A stretch of DNA of 64,000 nucleotides from Monodelphis domestica (GCF_027887165.1 NC_077233.1:230478872-230542871), one strand, 5' to 3'. Counted from the first letter of the stretch, positions 46,784-60,412 are shown. Notes: generated by a model from the sequence alone, not told the origin. Made by a program: numbers and translations.

Positions 46784-49700
46784 TTTTTTTTCCTTTTAAA
46801 AATGGTCAATTTAATAAAAACATGCATTTTAATTTTTTAGATTCTAAACATTATTTGGTCAATTTCAAACATTATTCCTTGGATATAAAAATCATTTTCT
46901 TTTCTTCCCTCCCCCCCTCCATTCCACTGGGTATTGCATGTGTTCTTGATCTGAACCCATTTCCATGTTGGTATTTGTACTAGGATGTTCATTTAGAGTC
47001 TACATCCCCAATCATATATCCTCGACCCCTGTAGTCAAGCATTTGCTTTTCTTCAGTGTTTTTACTCTCACGGGTTTTCCTCTGCATGTGTATATTGTTT
47101 TTTCTCATATATCCCTCCAGTTTGTTCAGGAACACTGCATTGACACTAATGGAGAAGTCCATTACGTTCGATTGTACCACAGTGTACCAGTCTCTGTGTA
47201 CAATGTTTTCCTGGCTCTGCTTCTCTCACTCTGCATCAATTCCTGGAGGTTGTTCCAGTTCCCATGGAATTCCTTCACTTTATTATTTCTTTGAGCACAA
47301 TAGTATTTCATCGCCAACATATACCACAATTTGTTCAGCCATTCCCCAATTGAAGGGCAACCCCTCATTTTCCAATTTTTTGGCACCACAAAGAACGCAG
47401 CTATGAATATTCTTGTAGAAGTCTTTTTCCTTATGTATTTGGGGTACAAACCCAGCAGTGCTATGGCTGGATCAAAGGGCAGACAGTCTTTTAGTGCCCT
47501 TTGGGCATAGTTCCAAATTGCCCTCCAGAATGGTTGGATCAATTCACAAGTCCACCAGCAATGAATTAAGGTCCCCACTTTGCCAAATCCCCTCCAGCAT
47601 TCATTACTTTCCATAGCTGTCATGTTAGCCAATCTGCTAGGTGTAAGGTGATACCTCATAGTTGTTTTGATTTGCATCTCTCTGATTATAAGAGATTTAG
47701 AACACTTCTTCATGTGCTTATTAATAGTTTTGGTTTCTTTAACTGAAAACTGCCTATTCATGTCCCTTGTCCATTTATCAATTGGAGAATGGATTTTTTG
47801 TACAATTGATTTAGCTCTTTGTAAATTTGAGTAATTAGACTTTGTTAGAGGTTTTTGTTATGAAGATTGTTTCCCAGTTTATTTCCCTTCTGATTTTGGT
47901 TACATTGGTTTTGTTTGACCAAAAACTTTTTAATTTGATGTAGTCAAAATTTATTTTACATTTTGTGACTCTAAGTCTTGCTTGGCTTTAAAATCTTTCC
48001 CTTCCCAAAGGTCTGACATGTATACTATTCTGTGTTCACATAATTTACTTATTGTTTCCTTCTTTACGTTCAAGTTGTTCACCCATTCTGAGTTTATCTT
48101 GGAGTAGGGTGTGAGATGTTGATCCAAACCTAATTTCTCCCACACTGTCTTTCAATTTTCCCAGCAGTTCTTATAAAATAGTGGATTTTTGTCCCCAAAA
48201 CTGGGATATTTGAGCTTGTCATAGACTGTCTTGCTGAGGTCACTTACCCAAAGTCTATTCCACTGATCCTCCTTTCTGGTACTGCAAGGCCACCTTTCTT
48301 TGTATTTTTTTCCATTATTTCCCTGGATATCCTTGATCGTCTGTTCTTCCAAATGAACTTTGCTATGGTTTTTTTCTAATTCAGTAAAGGTTTTTGGAAG
48401 TTCAATGGGTATGGCACTAAATAAGTAAATTAATTTGGGTAGGATAGTCATTTTTATTATGTTAGCTCATCCTACCCATGAGGAGTTAACGTTTTTCCAA
48501 TTGCTCAGATCTAGTTTTAGTTGTGTGGAAAGTGTTTTGTAGTTGTGTTCACATAGTGCCTTGTTTGTCTTGGCAGATAGATTCCCATGGATTTTATATT
48601 GTCTAAGGTGATTTTGAATGGGATTTCTCTTTCTAATTCCTGCTGCTGAGATGTGTTGGAGATATATAGAAATGCTGATGACTTAGGTGGGTTTATTTTG
48701 TATTCTGCAACTTTGCTAAAGTTGTTGATTATTTTGAGTAACTTTTTGGTTGATTCTCTAGGATTCTTTAAGTAGACCATCATATCATCCGCAAAATGTG
48801 ATTGCTTGGTCTCTTCATTGCCTATTTTAATACCTTCAATTTCTTTTTCTTCTCTAATTGCTACTGCTAGTGTTTCTAGTACAATGTTAAATAATAGAGG
48901 TGATAATGGGCATCCTTTTTTCACTCCTGATCTTATTGGGAATGCATCTAGGTTATCCCCATTGCAGATGATGTTGGCTGATGTGATAGATACTGTTTAT
49001 TATTTTTAGGAAAGACCCTTCTATTCCTATACTTTCTAGTGTTTTCAATAGGAATGGGTGTTGTATTTTGTCAAAGGCTTTTTCTGCAGCTATTGAGATA
49101 ATCATGTGATTTTTGTTGGTTTGCTTGTTGATATGGTCAATTATGTGAACCATCCTTGCATTCCTGGTATACATCCTACCTGATCATAGTGAATAATCCT
49201 CCTGGATCACTTGCTGGAGCCTTTTTGCTAGTATCCTATTTAAGATTTTTGCATCTATGTTCATTAAGGAGATTGGTCTGTAGTTTTCTTTCTCCATTTT
49301 TGAATTATCTGACTTTGGAATCAATACCATATTTGTGTCATAAAAGGAATTTGGTAGAATTCCCTCTTTGCTTATTATGTCAAATAGTTTATATAGTATT
49401 GGAATTAGCTGTTCTTTGAATGTATGATAGAATTCACTTGTGAATCCATCATGCCCTGGGGATTTTTTATTAGAGAGTTCTTTGAGGGCCTTTTCGATTT
49501 CTTTTTCTGATATGGGATTATTTAAGAATTCTATTTCTTCTTCTATTAATCTAGGCAATTTATATTTTTGTAAATATTCATCCATATCACCTAGATTGGC
49601 ATATTTATTGCCATATAATTGGGCAAAATAGTGTTTAATGATTGCCTTAATTTTCTCTTCATTGGAGGTGAGTTCTCCCTTTCCATCCATGATACTGTTA

Positions 49701-52700
49701 ATTTGGTTTTCTTCTTTCCTCTTTTTTATTAGATTGACCAGTACTTTGTCTATTTTGTTTGTTTTTTTCAAAGTACCAGCTTCTAGTCTTATTTATTAGT
49801 TCAATAGTTCTATCACTTTCAATTTTATTAATTTCTCCCTTAATTTTTAGGATGTCTAATTTGGTTTTCTTCTGTGTTTTTTTAATTTGTTCACTGTCAA
49901 GTTTTTTGATTTGCATGTCCAATTCATTGACCTCTGCCCTCCCTAATTTGTTAATATATGAACTCAAGGATATATATTTTCCCTTGAGTACTGCTTTGGC
50001 TGTATCCCATAGAGTTTGAAAGGATGTCTCATCACTGTCATTTTCTTCAATGAAATTATTAATTGTTTCTATGATTTGTTCTCTAACTGGACGATTTTGG
50101 AGAGTCATTATTTAATTTCCAATTTTTGATTTGGCTCTCCATGCACCCTTACTGATCATTGTTTTTATTGCCTTATGATCTGAGAAGGTTGTATTTATGT
50201 AGCATACCAGGCATGTTGGCATTTGGGAAAGTATGATTGATGTATTGCATATGTATTCATTTACCAGATACATGGTCAGATCAGTTAATAATCATTGTCT
50301 AGATAGTACAAAGGGCAAGTAAATTCCTGAGCCTCCACAAAGGCCTAGCTCTCACCTTATCAAACCACATTCCTTTGAAAGGCGCATGTCAGGCTAATCT
50401 CCACCTCTTTGGTCTCGTCTTTGTCAATTCAACCAATGTTAAAACCTATGTCATGTTACATATTCATTGATCACCTTCCAATCCACATTCCTGGAACTAC
50501 CAATAAATACTGGGGAAAGAGCTCTGATCGCTCTTTTACTTCCCTGGATCTTCAGAGTCTCTCCGTCTTAACCTTTTCCTGCTGATCCTTATCTGTCCTC
50601 GCGACACTGTCACCCCCATGCTTCCTATCAAGGAGTTCTTACTCCCATGTTTTTTATTATTTCTCATGTTTCCCTTTAATTAATAATCCAAGGGGAAAAC
50701 ATTATGGAGATAGCGCCTCTCCTCATATTTTTTACTGGTTGTCTTTGAGTCTCTTTTATTCATCCATTCTTTAGTCTCCCTTCTCCTTCTCAGGTTATTA
50801 CCCACAGGTAAAAATTATATAGCAATCACAGGACCAGGTTGTTATAATTTATTATTTCTGCTTTTCTGCATTTGTATGCCATGTTTTTATGGCCTAGTAA
50901 ATGGTCAATCTTTGTGAATGTACCATGTGCTGTTGAAAAGAAGGTGTATTCCTTTTTTGTCCCTTTTTGTTTTTCTCCATATATCTATTAACTCTAATTT
51001 TTCTAAGATTTCATTCACCCCTTTTACCTCTTTCTTGTTTATTTTTTTATTTGATTTATCTAAATTTGATAGTGGTAGCTTCAGGTCTCCCACTAGTATA
51101 GTTTTTCTATCTATTTCCTCCTTCAATTCCATTAGTTTCTTCTTTAGAAATTTGGATGCTATACGATTTGGTGCATACATATTGATTAGTGGTATTTCCT
51201 CATTGTCTATATTCCCTTTTATCAGGATGTATTTACCTTCCCTATCCCTTTTAATCAGATCTATTTTTACTTTGGCTTTATCAGATATCATGATTGCAAC
51301 TCCTGCCTTCTTTCTATCAGTTGAGGCCCAATAGGTCTTACTCCAACCTTTAATTCTGACCTTGTGAGTATCTATCTGCCTCAGGTGTGTTTCTTGTAGA
51401 CAACATATGGTAGGATTCTGGATTCTAATTCACTCTCCTATTCGTCTACATTTTATGGGTGAGTTCATCCCATTCACGTTCAAAGTTATGATTGTCACTT
51501 TTGAATTCCCTAACATTTTGCTATTCTCTCCTAGTTCTGTCCTTTCTTCTTTTGATATATCCTTTTAACCCAGTGGTTTATTTTTAGTCAATCCCCCTAT
51601 TCCCATCCCTTAATATGCTTCCCTTTTTATTCCCTTCATGTTTTTTAGAGTCTGCTAAGTTCCCTCCCCCCTCTCCTTCCCTCCCTTTTTTGTACTCCCT
51701 CCCACCTACCCCCTTAGTTTTCCCTTATTCCTTACCCTGTAGGATAAGATAGACTTCAAGATCCCAATGAATCTAGATGCTCTTCCCTCTCAGAACTGAT
51801 TTCACTGAGAGTAATGTTTGAGTATTACCTATTAGCACTCTCTTACCCTCCCTATTATAGTATTCTTCCCCTCCCCTTTCCATATGTATCTTTGTGTGAA
51901 AAAGACTATTCTATTTATTTTATTTCTTCAAGTATCTCTTGGGACCATCACCAATTTCCCCCCACCATTTTTTATTTTGCATGTCATTTTATAGCCCTTA
52001 ATGCCCCAATCTTTTCCTAGGAATGATTCTTCTATTTACTATAATAATGAAAACATTTTTTAGAGTTACAAATAACATTTCCCCATATATTATATATAAC
52101 TTGATCTAATTGTAGCCCTTAAAGAAGAGTTTGAATTTAAAAAAAAAACATTTTTCTCCTTTTCCCTCTCTTTCAAATTTACTTTTTCATGTTTTCTCTT
52201 GATTTTTGTGTTTGGATATCAAACTTTCCACTTAGTTCTCATCTTTTCTTTACAAATACTTGGAAATATTCTATTTTGTTGAATGCCCAAGGGGAAACCC
52301 TTGAAGTATATAGTCAGTTTTGTTGGATAGGTGATTCTCGGTTGAAGACCCAGTTCTCTTGCTTTTCTGAATATTGCATTCCAGGCCTTGTGGTCCTTTA
52401 GTGTAGAAGCTGCCAGGTCTTGTGTGATCCTGATTAGTGCTCCTTGGTATATGAATTTCCTCTTTTTGGCTTCTTGTAGAATTTTCTCTTTAGCTTGAAA
52501 GCTCTGGAATTTGGCAATTACATTTCTGGGAGTTGTTTTGGGGGGATTTAGTGTGGAGGGTGTTCTATGAACTCTTTAAATGTCTATTTCGCCCCCTTGT
52601 TCAAGAATTTCTGGGAAGTTTTCTTGGATGATGTCAAGGTTTCTGTTTATTTCTGGATTTTCAGGTAGCCCAATGATTCTCACATTGTCTCATCTTCCTC

Positions 52701-53036
52701 TGTTTTCCTGATCTGTCACCTTGTCAGTGAGATATTTTATGTTTCCTTCTACTCACTCTAGAGGTGCCCCTTGCTCGCTTGCTGGTTCTGGCGTACTCTG
52801 GCTCCGGCTCCGAAGGTGGGTTGGGGGAGGGTGAATCAGCTTGCTTTTGGGTGGAAGCTTTTACATCCTCTTCTAGTTTCAAAATGCCCCAACCTTCAGT
52901 GATGCACCCTACAGTACAGTTCCTCCATTCTTCTGAAAATGATTTTTAAGATCTTTTGAGGTGGTCTTTGTTGGTGTGTGCTGGGGGGAGGAAGTGTCTC
53001 ATGTCTAGACTGCAGCCATGCTTACCCTGAAGTCCA
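46784..53036 (-). mobile_element. Nearly full-length L1 LINE (antisense), broken and LTR-split
   Basis: Reading on the minus strand from 53036: a GC-richer 5' UTR (52760-53036); ORF1 with its C-terminal domain at about 52265-52740; a purine-rich spacer of about 0.75 kb; ORF2 from an ATG at 51514-51516 to the end at about 47162; 3' UTR; and a tail at about 46784-46793. ORF2 shows the endonuclease start (TLNVNGMNS, CLQETHL), reverse-transcriptase residues ([20 protein letters not shown] near 49420) and the C-terminal Cys region. It is not functional: ORF2 is cut into at least seven frames at 47162-47761, 47951-48145, 48152-48451, 48517-48924, 48953-49174, 49184-49771 and 49698-50108, and an LTR is inserted at 50198. 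Fairly young by its closeness to the 60 and 63 kb copies. Confidence 0.9.
50198..50846 (+). mobile_element. Solo LTR fossil inside L1 ORF2
   Basis: A 649 bp segment flanked by an exact 5-base duplication ATTTA (50193-50197 and 50847-50851). Inverted ends are TGTAGCATACC and TATAACAACC (reverse complement of the right end). The L1 reads straight through if it is removed. AATAAA at about 50501 suggests plus orientation. Resembles 13917-14602 at its start. No internal genes. Confidence 0.7.
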
Positions 53037-53270
53037 TTTTAATTTTTAAAGGATAACAGGATTATATATGAACCAATGAATTTGTTGTATGTTTATACAT
53101 ATATTTCTCTTAAATACTACTTCAATTCTCTAAACTCCTTCAAATATCACTGACCAGGTTTAAATGTTCATATCCACCAGTTCCTCATTACCCAAGTCCC
53201 TAGTTCATCTGGGTGAGATGACTAAATTGATCAAGATTTCTTTACTTGTCTGCAGTCAAAACTTCATGAG

Positions 53271-53481
53271 TGGGGGCAGCTGGGTAGCTCAGTGGATTGA
53301 GAGCCAGGCCTAGAGATGGGAGGTCCTAGGTTCTAATCTGACCTCAGACACTTCCCAGCTGTGTGACCCCGGGCAAGTCACTTGACCCCCATTGCCTAGC
53401 CCTTACCACTCTTCTGCCTTGGAGCCAATACACTGCATTGACTCCAAGATGGAAGGTAAGGGTTTTAATAAAAAAAAAAAA
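53271..53481 (+). mobile_element. Young tRNA-derived SINE (SINE1/WSINE1-like)
   Basis: Complete copy with head GGGGGCAGCTGGGTAGCTCA, core GGGCAAGTCACTTGACCCCC and a pure A-tail. Flanked by an exact 13-base duplication AAAACTTCATGAG (53258-53270 and 53482-53494). Confidence 0.9.
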
Positions 53482-53494
53482 AAAACTTCATGAG

Positions 53495-54955
53495 CCATTA
53501 TTATTCTATCATTTCTAGTACAGAGTTAATTCTCTGGCAAAAAGGCACAAAATAAGAATTGAATTGAACACCTGTCTCCTCTGTATATTCTCTAGAAGGG
53601 TGGCCTAATCCCTTCTTTGATGCTTTCTAGGCTATTGTCTTCAGCTTGTCTCTTTACTCTAAATTTTAGCTCTACTTTTGCTTTTATCTTCTATCTCACT
53701 TTAATATGTGCATTTATGTTCAATTTCTTTTATGATCTTGACAAACATGAACATTAAGAATGAAAAAAGTTGTATATGAAATTAAATCTCTCAAGTAGAG
53801 TTTTTGAAATGTATATGAAATTTTGCACAATAGTAACTAACCCTGAACAGCTTGGCTGCGTATCTTTTGGAACTTATGTTCCTTTCCTCATTTTTGTTTT
53901 ATATCACTGTCACTTCCCCAATGTTCTTTACCTCCCTACCCCCACATCAATCTCTACATACAGCTCCCATTTTTATTTTCTATTAGAACAATTTCTCTCT
54001 GAGTTCTTATGGAAATTCACAATAATTAAATTCTCTCTCATAGCATTTTAGCTCATGGAATTGTATTTTTCCTGAACTCTGAAGAATAGATGTCAAACTC
54101 TTATTGAAGATATTGTTGGATCTCTTCTATTCTCTAAACAATTTTCTTCCTTTTATGTTTATTAAATGAGATAAGGTTTGCAAGACACAGCATAATTTCC
54201 TGACACGTAGTAGGTATTAGACAAATGATAACGCCTTTCCTTCTTCCATTTTTTTAATCAATGTAGTTTTCTTATTGCTATTGCCAAATTTCCAGAACTA
54301 CATCAAATAACAGTGGTAACTGGAAAGGTTTATAGTGTTTCTTCATTACAGATGATGCTAGTTCTTTGGTTCTAGATACAGTTTACTTTACCAAAGTCTA
54401 TTTTTCCCTGTGATTTTTATTTTTTAACATAAATACTTTCTATTACCAGAGGTTTTTTTTTCCTTCCTCTATAGATATCTGGGATTTCCCCCCCTGTTAT
54501 TAAGCTGAACTAATTTGCTTATAGTTTGTCTAATATCGGTGGTTATAGAGGAATTGGCCTGAATTGATACCCAAAATGGAGGCCTCCAGAAGGAACTCCC
54601 AAGTAGGAGGAGGAGACTGACATGACAGAGGGATGTTCAAGAGTAAGAAGATTCCTGGTGCTGAGGAAATACCACCATGAAACCACAGCTGAGCCATAGT
54701 GGTGAAATCTGGAAAGTTAGAAGTGGAGAGAAATGAAGCATGGCCAATCTGGGTCAATCCCCCAAAGAAAAGGATCCTGGAAGTAATGTGCCAATGGGAT
54801 GAGGGGGCCAGTAGAAGGGGGAAGGGAAGGCAGCTAAGTTATGTGATGAAATCTGGAAAGGAAGAAGCACAGAAGGAAAGATAATGAAATAGCAAATAGT
54901 ACAGTTTGGGTGGAATATAGAATATATATTGGAAAGCAGTATATCTTCAGTCAGG
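53495..54955. other. Gene-free stretch
   Basis: AT-rich sequence with no recognisable coding exon, repeat family or structured RNA. Short open frames here have no similarity I can recognise. Confidence 0.6.
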
Positions 54956-55375
54956 ATGGTAATAGTCTCAAGATTATGTCATAGAAGAATTATTTGAAGA
55001 AAATGGAATACTTAGCCTGAAGAAGAAAAGATCTGGAGTGTGATAGAGACTAGATATTATTTTTGTCTTCCAGACAAAGGATTATGATAAGGAATAGAAT
55101 TTAGATTAAATTTGATTGACTCCAGAGGACAAAACTACAAATAATCAATAGAAATATCAAAAAGACATTTAAAAAACTTCTCAGTGGTTTAAGTTCTCCA
55201 AAAGTAGAATAGGTTTATCTCAGGGGGTATTAAGTTTTTCCTCACTGGAAGTCTTTTATGCAAAGTCTAGATGAATACTTGTCAAGTGTGTTACAAAAGA
55301 GCATTCTTGTGAAATTATGGGTTGGACAAGATGGACTCTGGTTTCTTTCAACTCAGATTCTATGAGGACTTGAAT
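54956..55375 (+). mobile_element. CR1/L3-type LINE 3' end
   Basis: Decayed L3 3' end: TTAGCCTGAAGAAGAAAAG, then CTCAGTGGTTTAAGTTC, and GGGTTGGACAAGATGGACTC, in consensus order. Confidence 0.65.
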
Positions 55376-57347
55376 TTCCTTTCCATTTCTATCATACATT
55401 TAATCTGGAGGGGTCACTTCCCCCAAGGTTCTCATCATTTTCATGCCAAAAAATTAGTTTATTCTTGCCAGAATTTGTTCCAGATTAGAATTATGGAATT
55501 TAAAAACTGAAAGGAATCTTAGAAGCCATTAAGGTCCAATTTAAATACACTCAAAAGTAAAACTCACTATAAAATGAAGCAGATTCAGGTAGTAAAGAAG
55601 GATATTGTTCCCTTTCTAAATGCCAGGCCTTTGTATTGGACTTGTGGCTTTCTAGTCTTGCCACTTTTTGAGTCTGTCTGGGTTTCTTTTTTCTTCATGT
55701 TATGCCTCAGAACTGAATCATATATGACAATGTAGAAAATACCCCAAAAATACCACTTAAATAGGACCCAAATATGTAGTTTGAATATGTAGCAAATATG
55801 AAAGAAATTTTACCTCATTGTGTTGGGATGAATTGGAGTCTCCTATGGATTTCTGGGTGTATCCGTTACTATTTCCCCTACATTGTAGCTACTCTTCATA
55901 CATTTGTATCTTCTATCTACATCCATCTTCCATTTTAACTTAAAACTCTTCTGATTAAATATGAAATATTCTAGAGGAAATCAGCCTAAAAGAAATGGGA
56001 AACACTTTTGCTTTAATACACTCTATCCCTGACCAGAACAAATAGGCCTAAGCAATTAAACTATGTAGCATTAAAGTGGGGGAAGACCAACATAAATATA
56101 AAATCATATGTTCTGCCAGAACCATATTTTGTCATGGTTTTCATACCACTAAGTGTGTGTATATACGTGTATGTGTGCATACACATACACACACATATGT
56201 ATAATCTCCATCTATTATCCTCTGATTTTGCCATATGACCATTTTTCAATGATGTTTTTTGATATCTTTTCTGCCACTTTCTGCACATGAGTTGTTACTG
56301 TAAAAATGGTGTGGCCTTGTTGTTCCAAGCAGATGTGAAACTGCATTGCCCAGATTATGAGATGTAGCTGAATGAGCAGCTCGTTTAGTCTATCAACATA
56401 TAGTCATGGATAAATACTACAGGTAGCAAATTAATGAAGCATTTATTAATTGCTTATTCTGTGCAAAGCAGAGTTAAGTTCTGAAACTCTAACTAGGAAA
56501 GAAAGATGGTCCCTGATCTCTAAGAGCTCCCATTCCAGTGGAGGAGACAACCTGTGTGGAAGGTTTCAATTGAAGTCAGGTAGAAAGATTACTTGGTCCT
56601 TTGGACACAAAACAAATGGCTAAGCAGATGGCAATGTCACCTTTTTAAGTGTCCTGCTCAGTTTATGTTAAACCATTTGTCTTTGGCAAGGACTTTCTGT
56701 TCTGGATCTTCAGTAGCTATATCTGTCTCATCTGCAGAATTAGTTGCCAGACTGTGCCAGTCCATAGATTTGCTTAGAACATAGGATTGGAAGCACTGTT
56801 ATTTCAGAAATTTTTGGTCTGGGACCCTGGTCTGTCTGTACCCTTTCTGAGGGGGTATGTTGGTCAACTGATGCTGTAATTCAACTTGCCTGGAACATGC
56901 TGTTTCCTGTGTGTACCCCAGAGTGTGCTAGACCCAGATCTAAGAAATAGATTGGGCTAGATTTCATCTGAGGAATTGTGCAAGACTTTCAACGTTCAAC
57001 ATGAAGGCAGCATCATACTGTGATAAAAAGTATGGGCTCGAAGTTGGGTGACCTGGGTATGAGCCCCAGCCCAGGGTATCTTGAAACCAGATTGAATTGA
57101 GTCAATTATCAAAACTTTGGGGTGAGCATTTATACCTTAGAAAATGGCAAACAGTGCTTGATTCATTGTCTTGTTGATTGTCTAGACTTAAGAAAATGAT
57201 GGGGGAGATGTTAATAATACAAATTAAACTTTAATCTCTATATGAACTATATATTTAGAGAACTAGTTATTAAACACTTACACATCCTTGATCTCAGCTC
57301 TTCTGATGATTATACATCCTAGGTCAAGTTCTCAGTGTCCCTGGAAC
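55376..57347. other. Gene-free stretch
   Basis: No exon or clear repeat. A TG/CA-rich microsatellite at 56154-56200 is the only distinctive structure. Confidence 0.6.
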
Positions 57348-57430
57348 TGTAAAGATAATTTTAGGGTTGTGACCTAAATCTAAATTATTTATTGGTCGCC
57401 AGGGGATATCCCAAATTACAATAGATCTCA
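57348..57430 (-). mobile_element. LTR fragment, same family as 35365-36338
   Basis: Begins TGTAAAGATAATTTTAGGG, as does the LTR in ZP2 intron 9, and matches it for about 75 bases (GTGACCTAAATCTAAATT, GCCAGGG) before similarity fades. Fragment only. Confidence 0.55.
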
Positions 57431-57859
57431 GTATTTTCATCTATAAAAGGAGATCGAAGTAGGTAACCTCTAATATGTCCCAACCAACAATGTATAATCC
57501 TTATGAATTAGTAACTGCTGCCAGTGCTCATCTTTTACCAACTGTATTCTCTCAGTGATTCTTTATGACTGCAAATCATAGAGCATCATGGTTTCATAGG
57601 AGCAGAAAATGACACGTGAAAAGATACATGGTGGTTAATGCAGAAGAGGGAATATAAAAGGCATGAATGATTGGAAAAGGAGGTAAAATGAGATGCTAAT
57701 AGATGGATGTCTCAAGTGGTACCTTTAAGGTACTCGGGGAACTAGAGGAAAACCTATAGTCTGTTGGGAAAATCCTCCATGGAAAACTTATGAAAGAATA
57801 TATGAAGAAAGGAACACTGGATTTTTACCTCCACTGGCATATGGAATTGTTATTTTGTC

Positions 57860-58098
57860 TTTTAGTCATTTCCGTCATGTATGACTCTTGACACATCCTG
57901 AGGGTTTTCTTGGTAAAGATACTAAAGTGGTTTGCCATTTCCTTCTCCAATTCATTTTACAAATGAGGAACCTGAGAAACAAACAGTTAAGTGACTAGCC
58001 CAGGGTCATATAGCTAGAAGCATCTGAATCTAGATTTGAACTCAGATCTTCCTGACTTTAGACTAGCACTGTATCCACTTCACCACATGGCTGCCCTT
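57860..58098 (-). mobile_element. tRNA-derived SINE, antisense
   Basis: Runs from TTTTAGTCATTTCCGTCATG to TATCCACTTCACCACATGGC, with TAGCCCAGGGTCATATAGCT between. Confidence 0.75.
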
Positions 58099-58429
58099 GG
58101 TATAGGAGTACCCTCGCCAATACTAGAGCCATCATACTATCAAAGCAAGTGGGAGCTGTAATGAAAACAGAACTCATCTTACCCTTTCACTTCACTGAGG
58201 AAGAAACTGAGACCCAGAGATGGCAAGTGAATTCCCTAGTCATCTACCTACTTGGTAGCTGAAAAAGATCTAGGATCAGTTAAAAAACATTTTTTTCCAT
58301 TTTAAGAGCATGGTACAACAGAAAGGGTACAGGCTTTAGTCCTTAACTTCATTTTTTTTTCTCATCTATAGCACCTACATCCTAGGGTTATAAGTATAAC
58401 CTCACCTGTATAATTTTTTCTTTTTTCTT

Positions 58430-58700
58430 TTTGCATGTTGATATAATTTTTAACAATCCTCTTTTGGCATTTGGCAGTCCATGGCAATCCCTCTTTCTCC
58501 CTCTACTCCCCCACCCCCAAGATGGCAGATAATATGGTATTGGTTATACACGTGCTAACATGTATAATTGATATCAAATTGCTTGCCTTCTCTAGGAAGG
58601 GGGAGAAATAAGAAAAATGAGAAAAAATTTAAACTTGAAATAAGAAATTAATGGTATAAAATATTTGCATATAAGTGGGAAGTAAATAAAAAGATTTTTA
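58430..58700 (+). mobile_element. Probable old LINE 3' end
   Basis: Contains CAAATTGCTTGCCTTCTC and an A-rich end, as at 23420-23660 on the plus strand. The family is not certain. Confidence 0.4.
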
Positions 58701-58924
58701 AAAGATTTTAAAATAGTTAAATTATTTATTAAAATATTTAAAATATATAAAATGCTTTACAAATCTTAAAGCTATATCAGTGGTAGCTATTATTTTTACT
58801 ATCACCTACCAGTGTATGACAATTGTGATTATTATAATAATGTGTGACTATTACAGCAAGCTACAATCTCTGGGTCTTAATTTTCCTCCTCTGTAAAAAC
58901 AAAAGGATTGAAATACCTGGTGTT

Positions 58925-59115
58925 GGGCAGCTAGGCAGTACAGTGGATAGAGTGCCAGTCCTGGAATCAGGAGGACTTGTGTTCAAATATCACCTTAGAC
59001 ACTTAACTATGTGACCCTGGACAAGTCACTTAACTCCAATTTCCTAGCCCTTGCCACTTTTCTGTCTTAGAATTGGTACTAAGACAGAAGGTAAAGGTTT
59101 AAAAAAGAAAAGAAA
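58925..59115 (+). mobile_element. tRNA-derived SINE
   Basis: GGGCAGCTAGGCAGTACAGT head, GTGTTCAAATATCACCTTAG box, GTGACCCTGGACAAGTCACT core, ending GACAGAAGGTAAAGGTTTAA. 59116-59900 shows nothing clear. Confidence 0.8.
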
Positions 59116-59904
59116 TAGATGGTTTCTATATTTTCTTCCAGCTCTCAATCTATGTTCTCATGTTTATAGGGTTATGCCCTGGACCCATGATTTCAACTGG
59201 TAAGGAATGTCTGGGGAAGAACATTCAACCCATCTCCATTAACCCCTGCTCTTAGACTGTTAGTCTTAAAGTAAGAGTTCTTAACCCCACTTCTCAGAAT
59301 AATGTCTGATTACAAAGTTAATCATATTGAAATAGTTATTAAAATATTTTAATACCAAATTCAGGGACACTTGGTCAAGAAGCCCTGTCTTAGAGTTATT
59401 TAGAACACTGAGAAGTTGAGCCCAACTATTCTAGGGCTACTATTCTAGTAGGTGTCAGAAGCTGGATGGAAAGAGATTTTAGTGTGGAGGTTATATATGT
59501 CAGTGAAAAACAAGGAGGCAGAATTTTGAGTCTGAGAAGCAACAAAGTAATAGCAAGTTTAACTTGCTATTAGTTGACAATAACTTGTTTGGATGAAAAC
59601 CCTGAAGAAGTATCCTTTAAGCAAATCTAGGGCAATATTTCTTGTAAAAGCAATTTTCCCAATCCATGACCACAATGTCACATGTGCAAATGATATTATG
59701 ATTAGATCTTTAGAAATGAGAACAGAGCCTGCGTGGGAGCAATGGGAGCAGGGAACTTTGTTGTTCTACCAAGTCTGATATTTGCAAGCTGAGCTTTTTC
59801 CCCCAAACAAAAAAGTGTTTTAATGCTGAGTGGCCACATTTAATCAAAATAGTTCACTCTGTTCCATTAAAAATACCAAAATGAAAAGCTTTTTAAAAAT
59901 CCAC

Positions 59905-60412
59905 AAAACAAAGAAATAATAAACTGGAGGAATTCCATATAAACTGGAACGACCTCCAGAAATTGATACAGAGTGAGAGGAGAACCAGGAGAACATTGTA
60001 CACAGAGACTGATACACTGTGGTACAATGGAATGTAATGGACTTCTTCATTAGTGGCAAAGCAGTGATCCTGAATAACTCGGAGGGACCTATGAGAAAGA
60101 ACACTATCCACATCCAGAGGAAAAACTATGGGAGTAGAAACACAGAAGAAAAACAACTGCTTGAATACATGGGTGGAAGGGATATGGCTGGGGATGTAGA
60201 CTCTAAATGATCATCCTAGTGCAAACATCAACAACATAGAAATAGGTTCTGATCAAGGACACATGTAATACCCAATGAAATTGCACATTGGCTGTGGGAA
60301 GAGTGGGTGGAGGGGAGGGAGGGAAATAATGTGATTCTTGTAACCAAGGAATAATGTTCTAAATTGACTAAATAAATTCAAAAACAGTAAAATAAATAAA
60401 AATAAAAAATAA
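59905..60412 (+). mobile_element. Young L1 3' end, 5' truncated
   Basis: ORF2 end (the plus-strand frame 60019-60210 lies in the 3' UTR) and the complete 3' UTR with TGCACATTGGCTGTGGGAAG, then an A-rich tail of AAATA units. Nearly identical to the 63 kb copy. 60413-61589 holds no identified element. Confidence 0.85.

Noticed and set aside
7202-50846. Full provirus with gag-pol-env between any two LTRs
   Set aside because: Each LTR-like block stands alone in L1, SINE or intron sequence with its own flanks; no internal retroviral coding region was seen between any pair.
52764-52949. GC-rich open frame near 52.8 kb as a possible host gene
   Set aside because: It is the 5' UTR of the antisense L1, on the opposite strand to the element.
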